8,391 bases of DNA from Phycisphaerales bacterium (GCA_020054055.1 JAGVLZ010000321.1:1-8391), one strand, 5' to 3'. Shown: positions 1 to 5,515, counted from the stretch's first letter. Notes: generated from the letters alone by a model not told the origin. Program-made: numbers and translations.

Positions 1-92
1 AGGCCGCACTCGACGCCTGGAACACCCTCGACACCGAACGATTCAAGTCGCTCTGCAACGCCGCATGGGTCACGCGCGAGATTCAAGTGTGA
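1..92 (+). CDS. 3' end of an unidentified protein gene (partial)
   Basis: An open frame enters from the left edge (first full codon at 3) and ends at TGA 90-92. The 29 visible residues include WNTLDTERFKSLCNAAW and end in TREIQV. This is a hydrophilic, probably helical C-terminus without a motif I can place. Composition and codon use look normal for the window. The next gene starts 13 bases downstream on the same strand, so the two may be co-transcribed. The family cannot be decided from this fragment. Confidence 0.55.
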   Translation, partial: AALDAWNTLDTERFKSLCNAAWVTREIQV

Positions 93-105
93 TTGGTATT
101 ACTTC

Positions 106-444
106 ATGCCAAGCAAACGAGACGACACTGGGCTGTCGGTTGATATTGCATCGCTCACCACGGTTCTCGCTTCACGGACTCGAATGAACCAAAGTGTGCG
201 CTATTGCCTTCTTTGTCTTGAAGTTGGTCTCATCCGTTCCGTGAGAGTCGGGCACGAGCCGGGCAAGTCCGTTCATCTTGATGTGGTCGGGAATCCACTG
301 TCGGACAATCCCGCTCACGCATTGATCCCTCAACTCAACAGAATTGACTACGAATGCAAGAATCGAAGCAAAAAAACTGCGATCATCGAGTGTGCAGAGC
401 GGCTGATACAGCTCGCGAAATGGGTTCCCGACGAAGCGCTATAG
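106..444 (+). CDS. Small hypothetical protein (112 aa), AT-richer than neighbours
   Basis: The ATG at 106 lies 13 bases after the stop of the preceding gene and has no clear Shine-Dalgarno sequence, so translation could be coupled to that gene. The 112-residue product has no signal peptide or membrane segment. Visible landmarks are an N-terminal DDTGLSVDIASL segment, a central GLIRSVRVGHE segment, NPAHALIPQL, and a C-terminal helix ending AKWVPDEAL. I have the impression of a family of small uncharacterised bacterial proteins with a GLSV start, an NPxHA(L/V)I motif and a WVP tail, but cannot name a function. GC over 121-420 is about 52% by hand count, well below neighbouring genes, which suggests later acquisition. 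Its stop overlaps the stop of nuoG on the other strand within CTATAG (439-444). Confidence 0.7.
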   Translation: MPSKRDDTGLSVDIASLTTVLASRTRMNQSVRYCLLCLEVGLIRSVRVGHEPGKSVHLDVVGNPLSDNPAHALIPQLNRIDYECKNRSKKTAIIECAERLIQLAKWVPDEAL

Positions 445-2211
445 CTCCACCACTTCCATATCCGCTTCCTGCTTCACGCTGACCGCAGGCGTGCGGACAT
501 CGGTGAGGAACACGCCGAGCGACGATGCGCCGCCCTGCGAGCGGTCGGCCATCATGCGGCGTGTCTCGGCCGCGTTGTGGACTTGGGCGTCGGACTGCGA
601 GCCCGTTGTGGCTTCCGCGAAGAGGTCGAGGGCGATCTGGCCTTCGCTCTTGGCGCCATCGATCACCGCGATCGCCTGCTCGAAGGCCTGGAGCATCCCC
701 TTCGCGTTCTCGAACGTGCCCGCCTTCTCGGTCCATGAGGCGCTCGGCAACACCACGTCGGCGAGTTCGGTCAGGCGGTTGGGGAGGGTGTCGATGAGGA
801 TGGTGAACGGTCGCGCCGAGCCGAAACCCCGCTCACTTGCGTTCGGGGTTCCAAGGCCCAGGGCGCGAACAAAGTCTTCGGTCACCCATTCGCTCGGGTA
901 GTTGCCGGTGAGGATGGCCGCGCCGATCTGCTTCGCGTCGGGGCTATTCAGCCAGCCCTCAATTTCCTCGAAGGAGCGGACCTTGCCATCGCTGACGTGA
1001 TGCTCGCGGGCGAGCGCTTCGAGGACTCGTCGGACGCCGCGGGCGTTCGGAGCCTTTTCCGCGTGAATGGTGTAGCCGCCGGGGAAGGTCTTGTCCTTGC
1101 CGTGGATGGGGATGGGGCCGACGGCGAAAATCGGGTTCTTGTCGAAGGCCATCGCGGCGCGGGCGAGGAGGAACGCATCCTCGCAGGAGAGCATGGGTGA
1201 GGCCATGAGGAGAAGACGGCTAGACACGGGTTGCAAACCCGTGCCACTAGAGGGGGTAGAGGAAGAGCGGAGCGCCTTGGCGATCTCGTTGTACGCGCGG
1301 CCGAAGTCGCACTCGGTTCGCTTGCCGAAGCGCACCACCACGGGCGAGCGCAGTCGTTTTTCATCGTGGACGAACTTGTAGCCGTAGCGGACCTCGTCGG
1401 AGATCCACCACTTGTTCACTTCCATGTTCGTGCGGGGCTTGAGGCGGTAGATGATCCCCTCGTTGTGATGGATCGAGATGTTGTCGCCCCCGGCGGTCGT
1501 GCCGTCGATGCTGGGGGTTTCCTTGAGAAACCAGACGCGCTGGGTGAAGAGGAAGTCCTTGTCGAGGAGAGCGCCCACGGGGCAGAGGTCGATGACGTTC
1601 GCGGAGAGTTCGTTGTCGAGGGCGACGCCGGGGAAGACGTCGATCTGTCCCGTGTTCCCGCGCCCCTCGACCATCAGTTCGGCCGTGCCGGTGACTTCTC
1701 GGGTGAAGCGGACGCAGCGGGTACACATGATGCAGCGGTCGGCGTACAGGTAGACGTGCGGCCCGAGGTCCTTCTTGGGCTGCTTGACTTTCGTTTCCTC
1801 GAAGCGCGAGACGCCCCGGCCGTATTCGTAGGAGTAATCCTGGAGCGAGCACTCACCCGCCTGGTCGCACACGGGGCAATCGAGGGGGTGGTTGATGAGC
1901 AGGTACTCCATCACCGACTTCTGGTTGGCGATGGACTTGGGGGAATCGGTGTAGACGACCATGCCGTCGGTGCAGGTGGTCTGGCAGGTCGGGAGGAGTT
2001 TGCCGAGGTACTCGAGTTCGTTGTTCTTCCGCGGGTTCGGGGCCCACACCTCCGCGAGGCAGATGCGGCACGAGGCCACGATCGACAGGCCGTCGTGGTA
2101 GCAATACTGCGGCACGGCGGCGCCTTGCCCCGGAACCGCGTTGGCGACCTGCAGGATCGTCTGTCCCGGCGAATAGTCGAGTTCCTGTCCGTTGATCGTC
2201 ACCTTGGGCAT
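439..2211 (-). CDS. nuoG: NADH-quinone oxidoreductase subunit G (complex I iron-sulfur subunit)
   Basis: A peripheral-arm subunit of respiratory complex I that relays electrons from NADH/FMN towards quinone. The N-terminal 2Fe-2S ferredoxin domain shows C37, C48, C51 and C76 (cluster N1b). The His-Cys3 4Fe-4S motif follows as H108, C112, C115, C121 (N5), then C160, C163, C166 and C210 (N4). Residues from about 230 form a shortened molybdopterin-oxidoreductase-like domain; the cysteines that hold cluster N7 in some homologues are missing (SIDGTTAGGDNI instead). A conserved block, TLPNRLTELADVVLPSASW, sits near 475-493. At 590 aa it is much shorter than the roughly 900-aa E. coli protein. Residues 321-331 and 453-463 are encoded by two different palindromic repeats, both probably in surface linkers. 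The start at 2211 begins directly with the ferredoxin fold; there is no Shine-Dalgarno, but TAGGAT lies 9 bases upstream. No other nuo gene is in the window, so it is detached from a full nuo operon at least on this side. Confidence 0.96.
   Translation of the reverse strand: MPKVTINGQELDYSPGQTILQVANAVPGQGAAVPQYCYHDGLSIVASCRICLAEVWAPNPRKNNELEYLGKLLPTCQTTCTDGMVVYTDSPKSIANQKSVMEYLLINHPLDCPVCDQAGECSLQDYSYEYGRGVSRFEETKVKQPKKDLGPHVYLYADRCIMCTRCVRFTREVTGTAELMVEGRGNTGQIDVFPGVALDNELSANVIDLCPVGALLDKDFLFTQRVWFLKETPSIDGTTAGGDNISIHHNEGIIYRLKPRTNMEVNKWWISDEVRYGYKFVHDEKRLRSPVVVRFGKRTECDFGRAYNEIAKALRSSSTPSSGTGLQPVSSRLLLMASPMLSCEDAFLLARAAMAFDKNPIFAVGPIPIHGKDKTFPGGYTIHAEKAPNARGVRRVLEALAREHHVSDGKVRSFEEIEGWLNSPDAKQIGAAILTGNYPSEWVTEDFVRALGLGTPNASERGFGSARPFTILIDTLPNRLTELADVVLPSASWTEKAGTFENAKGMLQAFEQAIAVIDGAKSEGQIALDLFAEATTGSQSDAQVHNAAETRRMMADRSQGGASSLGVFLTDVRTPAVSVKQEADMEVVEL
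825..856 (-). repeat. Palindromic repeat family C, copy 1 (inside nuoG)
   Basis: AACCCC (825-830) and GGGGTT (845-850) form inverted arms. The 32 bases match 4403-4434 at 27 positions by direct comparison, including the shared core CTTGCG and the 3' run TCGGGGTTCCA. It lies in frame in nuoG and encodes about LGTPNASERGF (453-463). From memory, similar GGGG-CGCAAG-CCCC palindromes are dispersed in planctomycete genomes. Confidence 0.75.
1220..1250. repeat. Palindromic repeat family B (inside nuoG)
   Basis: A perfect 8-bp inverted repeat, CACGGGTT (1225-1232) and AACCCGTG (1236-1243), around a GCA loop. It is bordered by CTAG on both sides (1220-1223 and 1247-1250), which can extend the stem past a bulge. 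On the nuoG strand it encodes about SSGTGLQPVSS (321-331), a Ser/Thr-rich stretch that looks like an insertion in a linker. The clean symmetry inside coding DNA argues for a mobile palindromic element. Confidence 0.8.
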
Positions 2212-2220
2212 GGGAACGCG

Positions 2221-2226
2221 ATCCTA
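2221..2226 (-). promoter_or_regulatory. Putative -10 element of nuoG (leaderless layout)
   Basis: On the minus strand, TAGGAT ends 9 bases before the nuoG ATG, and no Shine-Dalgarno sequence lies between. No convincing -35 is seen. The same octamer TAGGATCG precedes tyrS. Transcription would start at or within a few bases of the ATG. Confidence 0.55.
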
Positions 2227-2239
2227 GCACACAGGCTAC

Positions 2240-2809
2240 CTACGCACGGGACGAGTCTTCGAGTCCTGATGCTCGGGACGAGTCTTCGAGTCCCGTGGTC
2301 CTCCCCACACGCCAAACCGCCGCCCCCTCCTTGCCTGCATGGTCAAGGATGTAGTTGAACGCATTCAACTGGTGCGCTCGATCACGGATGGGCTTGGCCT
2401 CGCGCCGCGCGCCCCAGATCTGACCCGGGATGACGTTACGGAGCGCGTGCGATGAGTGCCGCTTGAGTTTGCCGACCACGTCGGGGATGGTGTCGTGCGC
2501 GAGCCGTGCGAGCAGGTGAACGTGGGTCGCGCTCACCGAAGCACAGATCACCAGCAACCCGAGGCGCGAAACTTTATCGAGGATCGCGTCAAGAGCGAAC
2601 GCCCGGCATGAAGCGTCCAAAACGACCCGGTCCTTGTGCATGATTCCGGACATGTACCGATGTAATCCCGCGTGCTCGCCGGCGGGTGGCGGGTTCTTGT
2701 AATCACCCGATGAATGGATGCGATGGAACCGATCCCGGAACCCGCGCGGGTCGCCGTGGAGCCAGGCGCCGTAGGTGCTCCACATGATGTGGAACCAGCG
2801 TTCCTCCAT
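2240..2809 (-). CDS. REP-associated tyrosine transposase (RAYT), IS200/Y1 HUH-like
   Basis: A 189-residue protein of the Y1-transposase (HUH single-strand nuclease) fold, the class that nicks and joins single-stranded DNA and in RAYT form acts on REP palindromes. The HUH motif is THVHLL with H96 and H98. The candidate catalytic tyrosine is Y153 in AFNYILDHAGKEG near the C-terminal helix. The N-terminal STYGAWLHGDPRG and HSSGDYKNPPP blocks are typical of a RAYT-like branch I associate with planctomycetes. It stands alone, with no IS partner gene or terminal inverted repeats, and palindromes of one family lie on both sides, as for domesticated RAYTs. The last 18 or so residues are two near-identical GLEDSSRA units encoded by two of these palindromes, so the original stop may have been nearer residue 171. 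The start at 2809 has no Shine-Dalgarno but has TAGCCT 7 bases upstream. The gene ends 28 bases before nuoG on the same strand. Confidence 0.88.
   Translation of the reverse strand: MEERWFHIMWSTYGAWLHGDPRGFRDRFHRIHSSGDYKNPPPAGEHAGLHRYMSGIMHKDRVVLDASCRAFALDAILDKVSRLGLLVICASVSATHVHLLARLAHDTIPDVVGKLKRHSSHALRNVIPGQIWGARREAKPIRDRAHQLNAFNYILDHAGKEGAAVWRVGRTTGLEDSSRASGLEDSSRA
2247..2267 (+). repeat. REP-like palindrome family A, copy 1 (degenerate, in RAYT 3' end)
   Basis: CGGGACGAGTC and TTCGAGTCCT form the family A core, but the last arm base differs (CCT for CCC) and the GTGGT end is missing. It is in direct orientation with copy 2, which lies 3 bases further on. On the minus strand it encodes the final GLEDSSRA of the RAYT frame. 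Confidence 0.75.
2271..2299 (+). repeat. REP-like palindrome family A, copy 2 (in RAYT 3' end)
   Basis: A full-length 29-base unit: left part GCTCGGGACGAG, a few central bases, right part CGAGTCCCGTGGT. The arms GGGAC/GTCCC pair with inner CGA/TCG. It is identical in reverse orientation to copy 3 at 2822-2850, so the RAYT gene lies between inverted copies. Confidence 0.88.
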
Positions 2810-2816
2810 TCGCGGA

Positions 2817-2822
2817 AGGCTA
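2817..2822 (-). promoter_or_regulatory. Putative -10 element of the RAYT gene
   Basis: On the minus strand, TAGCCT lies 7 bases before the ATG at 2809. The intervening bases hold no Shine-Dalgarno. Its first base is also the last base of palindrome copy 3, so the repeat directly abuts the promoter and occupies the place of a -35 element. Confidence 0.5.
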
Positions 2823-2850
2823 CCACGGGACTCGAAGACTCGTCCCGAGC
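2822..2850 (-). repeat. REP-like palindrome family A, copy 3 (upstream of RAYT)
   Basis: An exact 29-base reverse-orientation match to 2271-2299. It is head to head with copy 4, 32 bases away, giving a paired arrangement like the bacterial interspersed mosaic elements (BIMEs) of REP systems. Confidence 0.88.
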
Positions 2851-2882
2851 GTCGAGAGTGAAGACGTTTGACTGACTTGCAC

Positions 2883-2911
2883 GCTCGGGACGAGTCCGCG
2901 AGTCCCGTGGT
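2883..2911 (+). repeat. REP-like palindrome family A, copy 4 (upstream of hisS)
   Basis: It matches copy 2 at all but two bases; the centre reads CG instead of TT. It ends 11 bases before the putative hisS -10 hexamer. Confidence 0.85.
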
Positions 2912-2922
2912 GTCGCGCGTGA

Positions 2923-2928
2923 TACCCT
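2923..2928 (+). promoter_or_regulatory. Putative -10 element of hisS (leaderless layout)
   Basis: TACCCT lies 6 bases before the hisS ATG with no Shine-Dalgarno between. No -35 is recognisable; the palindrome copy 4 occupies much of that space. Confidence 0.5.
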
Positions 2929-2934
2929 AGGCAC

Positions 2935-4398
2935 ATGCCCGATCCGTCCCCGAAGAAACCAGTCAAGATCGCCCCCCCGACGGGCACGCGCGACTTCTAC
3001 CCGCGCGAGATGCTGGTGCGGCGCTACATCACCGACGCCTGGCGCCGCACCGCCCTCCGCCACGGCTTTGACGAGATCGACGGCCCGACCTTCGAGAGCG
3101 CGGAGTTGTACAAGGTAAAAAGCGGCGAGGGGATCCTGAACGAGATGTTCGGCGTGTTTTCTGGCAAGGGCTTAGCGGAACCCCAAGCGCCAGCGCCGGG
3201 CACCTTCGACCCCCGCAACCCCCCCTTCGGCCTCCGCCCCGAGTTCACCCCCACCCTCGCCCGAATGTATGCGGCCCGGGCCAAGCAACTGCCGCAGCCC
3301 ACCAAGTGGTTCTGCGTGAGCAACTTCTTCCGAGCGGAGCGGCCGCAGCGGGGGAGATTGAGGGAGTTTTGGCAGTGGAACTGCGATGTGATTGGGGGGG
3401 AAGATCTCATAACTGCGGATGCCGAGGTTGTGAGCTGCGTAGTTGATCTGATGGGTGCGGTTGGGCTAACAAGTGAAAACGCCCGTGCGTACTTTTCAGA
3501 TCGAGTGATCCTTGATGCGTATCTCTTGGACGTCATAGGCATTCGAACGGATCAACTAGAGTCTGCCCGAGATATCTTGGATCGCGGTACCAAGATGACC
3601 CCGGATGAAGTTCGCGCATACGCTATCTCAAGGGGCTTTGACTCGGATCGAGCTGACTACTTTTCATTTCAGCGACCTCCATCGAACAAGAGTGGAGGAG
3701 CATCTGAGAGTGAAATTCAAACTGTACTCAAGCTGGGCGACCAACGATTGGTCCGCCTCAATAATGCTTTTGCAGCATTTGACCTCGGTGATTGGAAACA
3801 ACTGAACCTCTCCATCGTCCGCGGCCTCGCCTACTACACCGGCACCGTCTTCGAGGTCATCGCCGAGGGCGAACGTGCCGTTGCCGGCGGTGGGCGGTAT
3901 GACAATCTCATCGAACTCTTCGGCGGGCCACCGACGCCCGCGTGCGGCTTCGGGATGGGGGATGCGGTGCTGGGGAATCTGCTGGAAGATCGCAAACTGA
4001 TCCCGGAGGGGCGCGACATGCTCGAAGCCCTCGCGCGGCCGATGCCTTATCGCCCCGATGTCTTTGTCATCGCATCGCCCAATCCCGGCTGCGAGGAACT
4101 CATCGTGCCGACGGTCGCCCGCCTGCGCCGCGGCGAGGAATCGGAGAAGTACAAACAGGGCGAAGCCAAGCCCTGGAGCGCGGAGAGGTATTCCGTTCCG
4201 CCGCTGCACGCGCGGCGGTCCTACAAGGCGACAAAGAACGTGGGCAAACTGCTGGCGGATGCCGGCGCATGCCACGCGCGATTCGCGGCGATTATTGAAT
4301 CACCCGAGAAATGCACGCTGAAGCACATGGACACGGGTGAGCAGACTCCGGACGTGCTGTTGGATCAGTTGGCGCAGCGCGTTTCCCGCGGCGCTTGA
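2935..4398 (+). CDS. hisS: Histidine-tRNA ligase (HisRS)
   Basis: A class II aminoacyl-tRNA synthetase that charges tRNA-His with histidine in the cytoplasm. The start PPTGTRDFYP leads into motif 1 (GFDEIDGPTFE, about 44-54). Motif 2 is FRAERPQRGRLREF with R133. The histidine motifs are RGLAYYTGTVFE (R296) and GGGRYDNL (318-325). The class II motif 3 region reads GFGMGDAVL (338-346), where most HisRS have GFAMGLER; the usual motif 3 arginine is replaced by V345. The C-terminal anticodon-binding domain from about 375 carries an extra charged stretch near 401-428. Length (487 aa) is somewhat above the common 420-430 aa. The segment encoding roughly residues 141-290 is far less GC-rich than both flanks. 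The ATG at 2935 has no Shine-Dalgarno; TACCCT lies 6 bases upstream. A family C palindrome begins just after the stop. Confidence 0.96.
   Translation: MPDPSPKKPVKIAPPTGTRDFYPREMLVRRYITDAWRRTALRHGFDEIDGPTFESAELYKVKSGEGILNEMFGVFSGKGLAEPQAPAPGTFDPRNPPFGLRPEFTPTLARMYAARAKQLPQPTKWFCVSNFFRAERPQRGRLREFWQWNCDVIGGEDLITADAEVVSCVVDLMGAVGLTSENARAYFSDRVILDAYLLDVIGIRTDQLESARDILDRGTKMTPDEVRAYAISRGFDSDRADYFSFQRPPSNKSGGASESEIQTVLKLGDQRLVRLNNAFAAFDLGDWKQLNLSIVRGLAYYTGTVFEVIAEGERAVAGGGRYDNLIELFGGPPTPACGFGMGDAVLGNLLEDRKLIPEGRDMLEALARPMPYRPDVFVIASPNPGCEELIVPTVARLRRGEESEKYKQGEAKPWSAERYSVPPLHARRSYKATKNVGKLLADAGACHARFAAIIESPEKCTLKHMDTGEQTPDVLLDQLAQRVSRGA
3355..3805 (+). other. Low-GC mosaic segment inside hisS
   Basis: By hand count, 3361-3780 has 212 G+C in 420 bases (about 50%), against 128 in 180 (71%) for 3181-3360 and 42 in 60 (70%) for 3841-3900. 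Codon use also changes: CTT, CTA, ATA and AGT appear, while the flanks use almost only G/C-ending codons. The segment covers the end of motif 2 through the linker up to just before the histidine motif R296. The reading frame is intact. Intragenic recombination with a lower-GC hisS is the simplest reading; edges are approximate. Confidence 0.65.
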
Positions 4399-4402
4399 CC
4401 GC

Positions 4403-4434
4403 AGCCCCACTCCCTTGCGGTCGGGGTTCCAGGG
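4403..4434 (+). repeat. Palindromic repeat family C, copy 2 (3' of hisS)
   Basis: AGCCCC (4403-4408) pairs with GGGGTT (4423-4428), allowing one G-T pair. An alternative stem, GACCGCA (4397-4403) with TGCGGTC (4416-4422), starts inside the hisS stop codon. It matches the nuoG copy (825-856) at 27 of 32 bases. No T-run follows, so a classical terminator is unlikely, though it could protect the hisS mRNA end. Confidence 0.75.
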
Positions 4435-4496
4435 TCTTCCCCGTTTACCTAGCCATCGCATGGCCGAAAGTTGGCTGAGATTCCGCCTGGGAATCG

Positions 4497-4524
4497 TTGA
4501 CCCGGTTCGGTTTTGGGGTAGGGT
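4497..4524 (+). promoter_or_regulatory. Putative promoter of the 4580 secreted-protein gene
   Basis: TTGACC (4497-4502), a 16-base spacer, then TAGGGT (4519-4524). The -35 matches the sigma-70 consensus at 5 of 6 bases; the -10 is weaker. The same 16-base spacing recurs before the other two secreted-protein genes. It predicts a leader of about 50 bases. Confidence 0.45.
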
Positions 4525-4579
4525 TCATCGGTACAGGATTCTTGCGGGGAATGTCCGAGAACACGAACGGAGAGTAGAA

Positions 4580-5266
4580 ATGCGTCACGTCGCCATCATG
4601 GGTCTGGTTGTCGGCGCGTGCGCTGCGGCGGCGTCGGCCGAGACATTCACTTTCCCGCATGTGCTGGAGATCTCGGGGCGCTTGTCGGGCACGCCGATCG
4701 GCAGCATGGAGATTCCCTACCAATCCACGCACGGCAACGGCGATATCACGATCTCTCCCGGGGCCGCGCCGCCGACGACGTTTGAGTACCACTACGAGGA
4801 CACGCCGACGTTCCATGTCGGCGTGGGCGAGGGGCGCATCGATTTCGCCGTGCTGCTGCGTCAAGGCGGCGGCCGGACCGATCAGGATGCGCAAGACGGG
4901 GCGATGTGGAACCTGATGATGGGCTACGAACTCGTCGCGATGGTGGGCGAGGTCGAGTATCGCCTGCCGGGGGACGGGCTTATCTCCTTCATTCGGCCGA
5001 GCGCCGACCCGCAGCCCCTGCCGATCGAGGGGGACGACGACGACATCGACCAGGGCGACGGCCACCGACACGGCGCCCCGGTGGTTTTCCTAATCGAGTC
5101 TCCCCTTACACTTTTCGAGAGCGGCGACGCGCGTTCCCAGAGTTTTGTCACGATCGACGCGGCATCCCGGATCGTGATCGAGGAGGCGGTTCCCGCGCCG
5201 GCGGCTGGCCTGGGGTTGGCAGTCCTGAGTGCCTTGGGAGCCGGTCGGCGGCGTCGAATCATCTAA
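4580..5266 (+). CDS. Secreted CTERM-anchored protein of unknown function (228 aa)
   Basis: The chosen ATG (4580) has GGAGAG at 4569-4574 (5-base gap) and begins a standard signal peptide: MRHVAIMGLVVGACAAAASA, with likely cleavage after residue 20 (A-S-A|E). Longer in-frame starts upstream would bury the signal peptide. The C-terminal 25 residues (204-228) hold VPAPAAG, a hydrophobic helix and RRRR, the layout of a PEP-CTERM-like sorting signal in which PAPA replaces PEP; this predicts export and exosortase processing. The mature part looks beta-rich, with an acidic and His-containing loop, EGDDDDIDQGDGHRHG. I do not recognise a domain. It forms its own transcription unit between hisS and the terminator at 5429. 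Confidence 0.85.
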   Translation: MRHVAIMGLVVGACAAAASAETFTFPHVLEISGRLSGTPIGSMEIPYQSTHGNGDITISPGAAPPTTFEYHYEDTPTFHVGVGEGRIDFAVLLRQGGGRTDQDAQDGAMWNLMMGYELVAMVGEVEYRLPGDGLISFIRPSADPQPLPIEGDDDDIDQGDGHRHGAPVVFLIESPLTLFESGDARSQSFVTIDAASRIVIEEAVPAPAAGLGLAVLSALGAGRRRRII

Positions 5267-5283
5267 TCATCCTTTTGGATGAT
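5266..5283 (+). other. Hairpin at the stop codon of the 4580 gene
   Basis: ATCATCC (5266-5272) and GGATGAT (5277-5283) form a perfect 7-bp stem with a TTTT loop, beginning at the last base of the stop codon. No T-run follows; it may stabilise the mRNA end. Confidence 0.4.
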
Positions 5284-5428
5284 GGTTCGAGCGCGGTTTT
5301 TGCCTATTGTTCGCATTCAGCGGGACCGCTTGCTTGAGGATTCCGAAGAGGCTTCCCCGCGGCGGATTCTGGAGTCATCCAGATCAACTGATTTTTTCGT
5401 AAACCCTGTTCAATAGGGTATTTGTGAC
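5284..5428 (+). other. Gene-free stretch with small hairpins before the terminator
   Basis: No ORF of note. It holds TCTGGA/TCCAGA (5368-5373 and 5378-5383, 4-base loop) followed 8 bases later by six Ts, and ACCCT/AGGGT (5403-5407 and 5415-5419). With the terminator that follows, this could be the 3' end of the 4580 transcript or a small RNA gene of its own. Confidence 0.35.
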
Positions 5429-5466
5429 CACCGACCGGACCAAGTTGTCCGGTCGGTGTTTTTTTT
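5429..5466 (+). terminator. Strong intrinsic terminator
   Basis: A perfect 12-bp stem, CACCGACCGGAC (5429-5440) with GTCCGGTCGGTG (5447-5458), a 6-base loop, then eight Ts (5459-5466). It lies 163 bases beyond the stop of the 4580 gene and isolates the next unit. Confidence 0.92.
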
Positions 5467-5515
5467 GTAACTGGCACAATTTTGCGGGATTGAGGAGAGT
5501 TCCTAGAAAAACCAT

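Noticed and set aside
1231..2358. Long plus-strand open frame opposite nuoG
   Set aside because: Antisense shadow of a high-GC gene; no signal peptide, domain or ribosome site, while nuoG on the other strand has all cluster motifs.
2240..2809. Complete IS200/IS605 insertion sequence
   Set aside because: No TnpB partner, no typical subterminal ends, and flanks are REP-like palindromes; the protein features fit a RAYT better than an autonomous IS.
3172..3210. Possible further repeat in hisS (GCTTAGCGGAACCCC ... AGCGCCAGCGCC) encoding LAEPQAPAPG
   Set aside because: It looks like an insertion relative to many HisRS, but I find only 4-bp inverted arms and no second copy in the window, so it is not called a repeat.
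4403..4434. Intrinsic terminator of hisS
   Set aside because: The hairpin is real but no T-run follows; the match to a repeat in nuoG explains it better.
4337..4579. Upstream in-frame extension of the secreted protein (start at 4337)
   Set aside because: It would overlap hisS and place the signal peptide in the interior; the ATG at 4580 has a Shine-Dalgarno and begins the signal peptide exactly.
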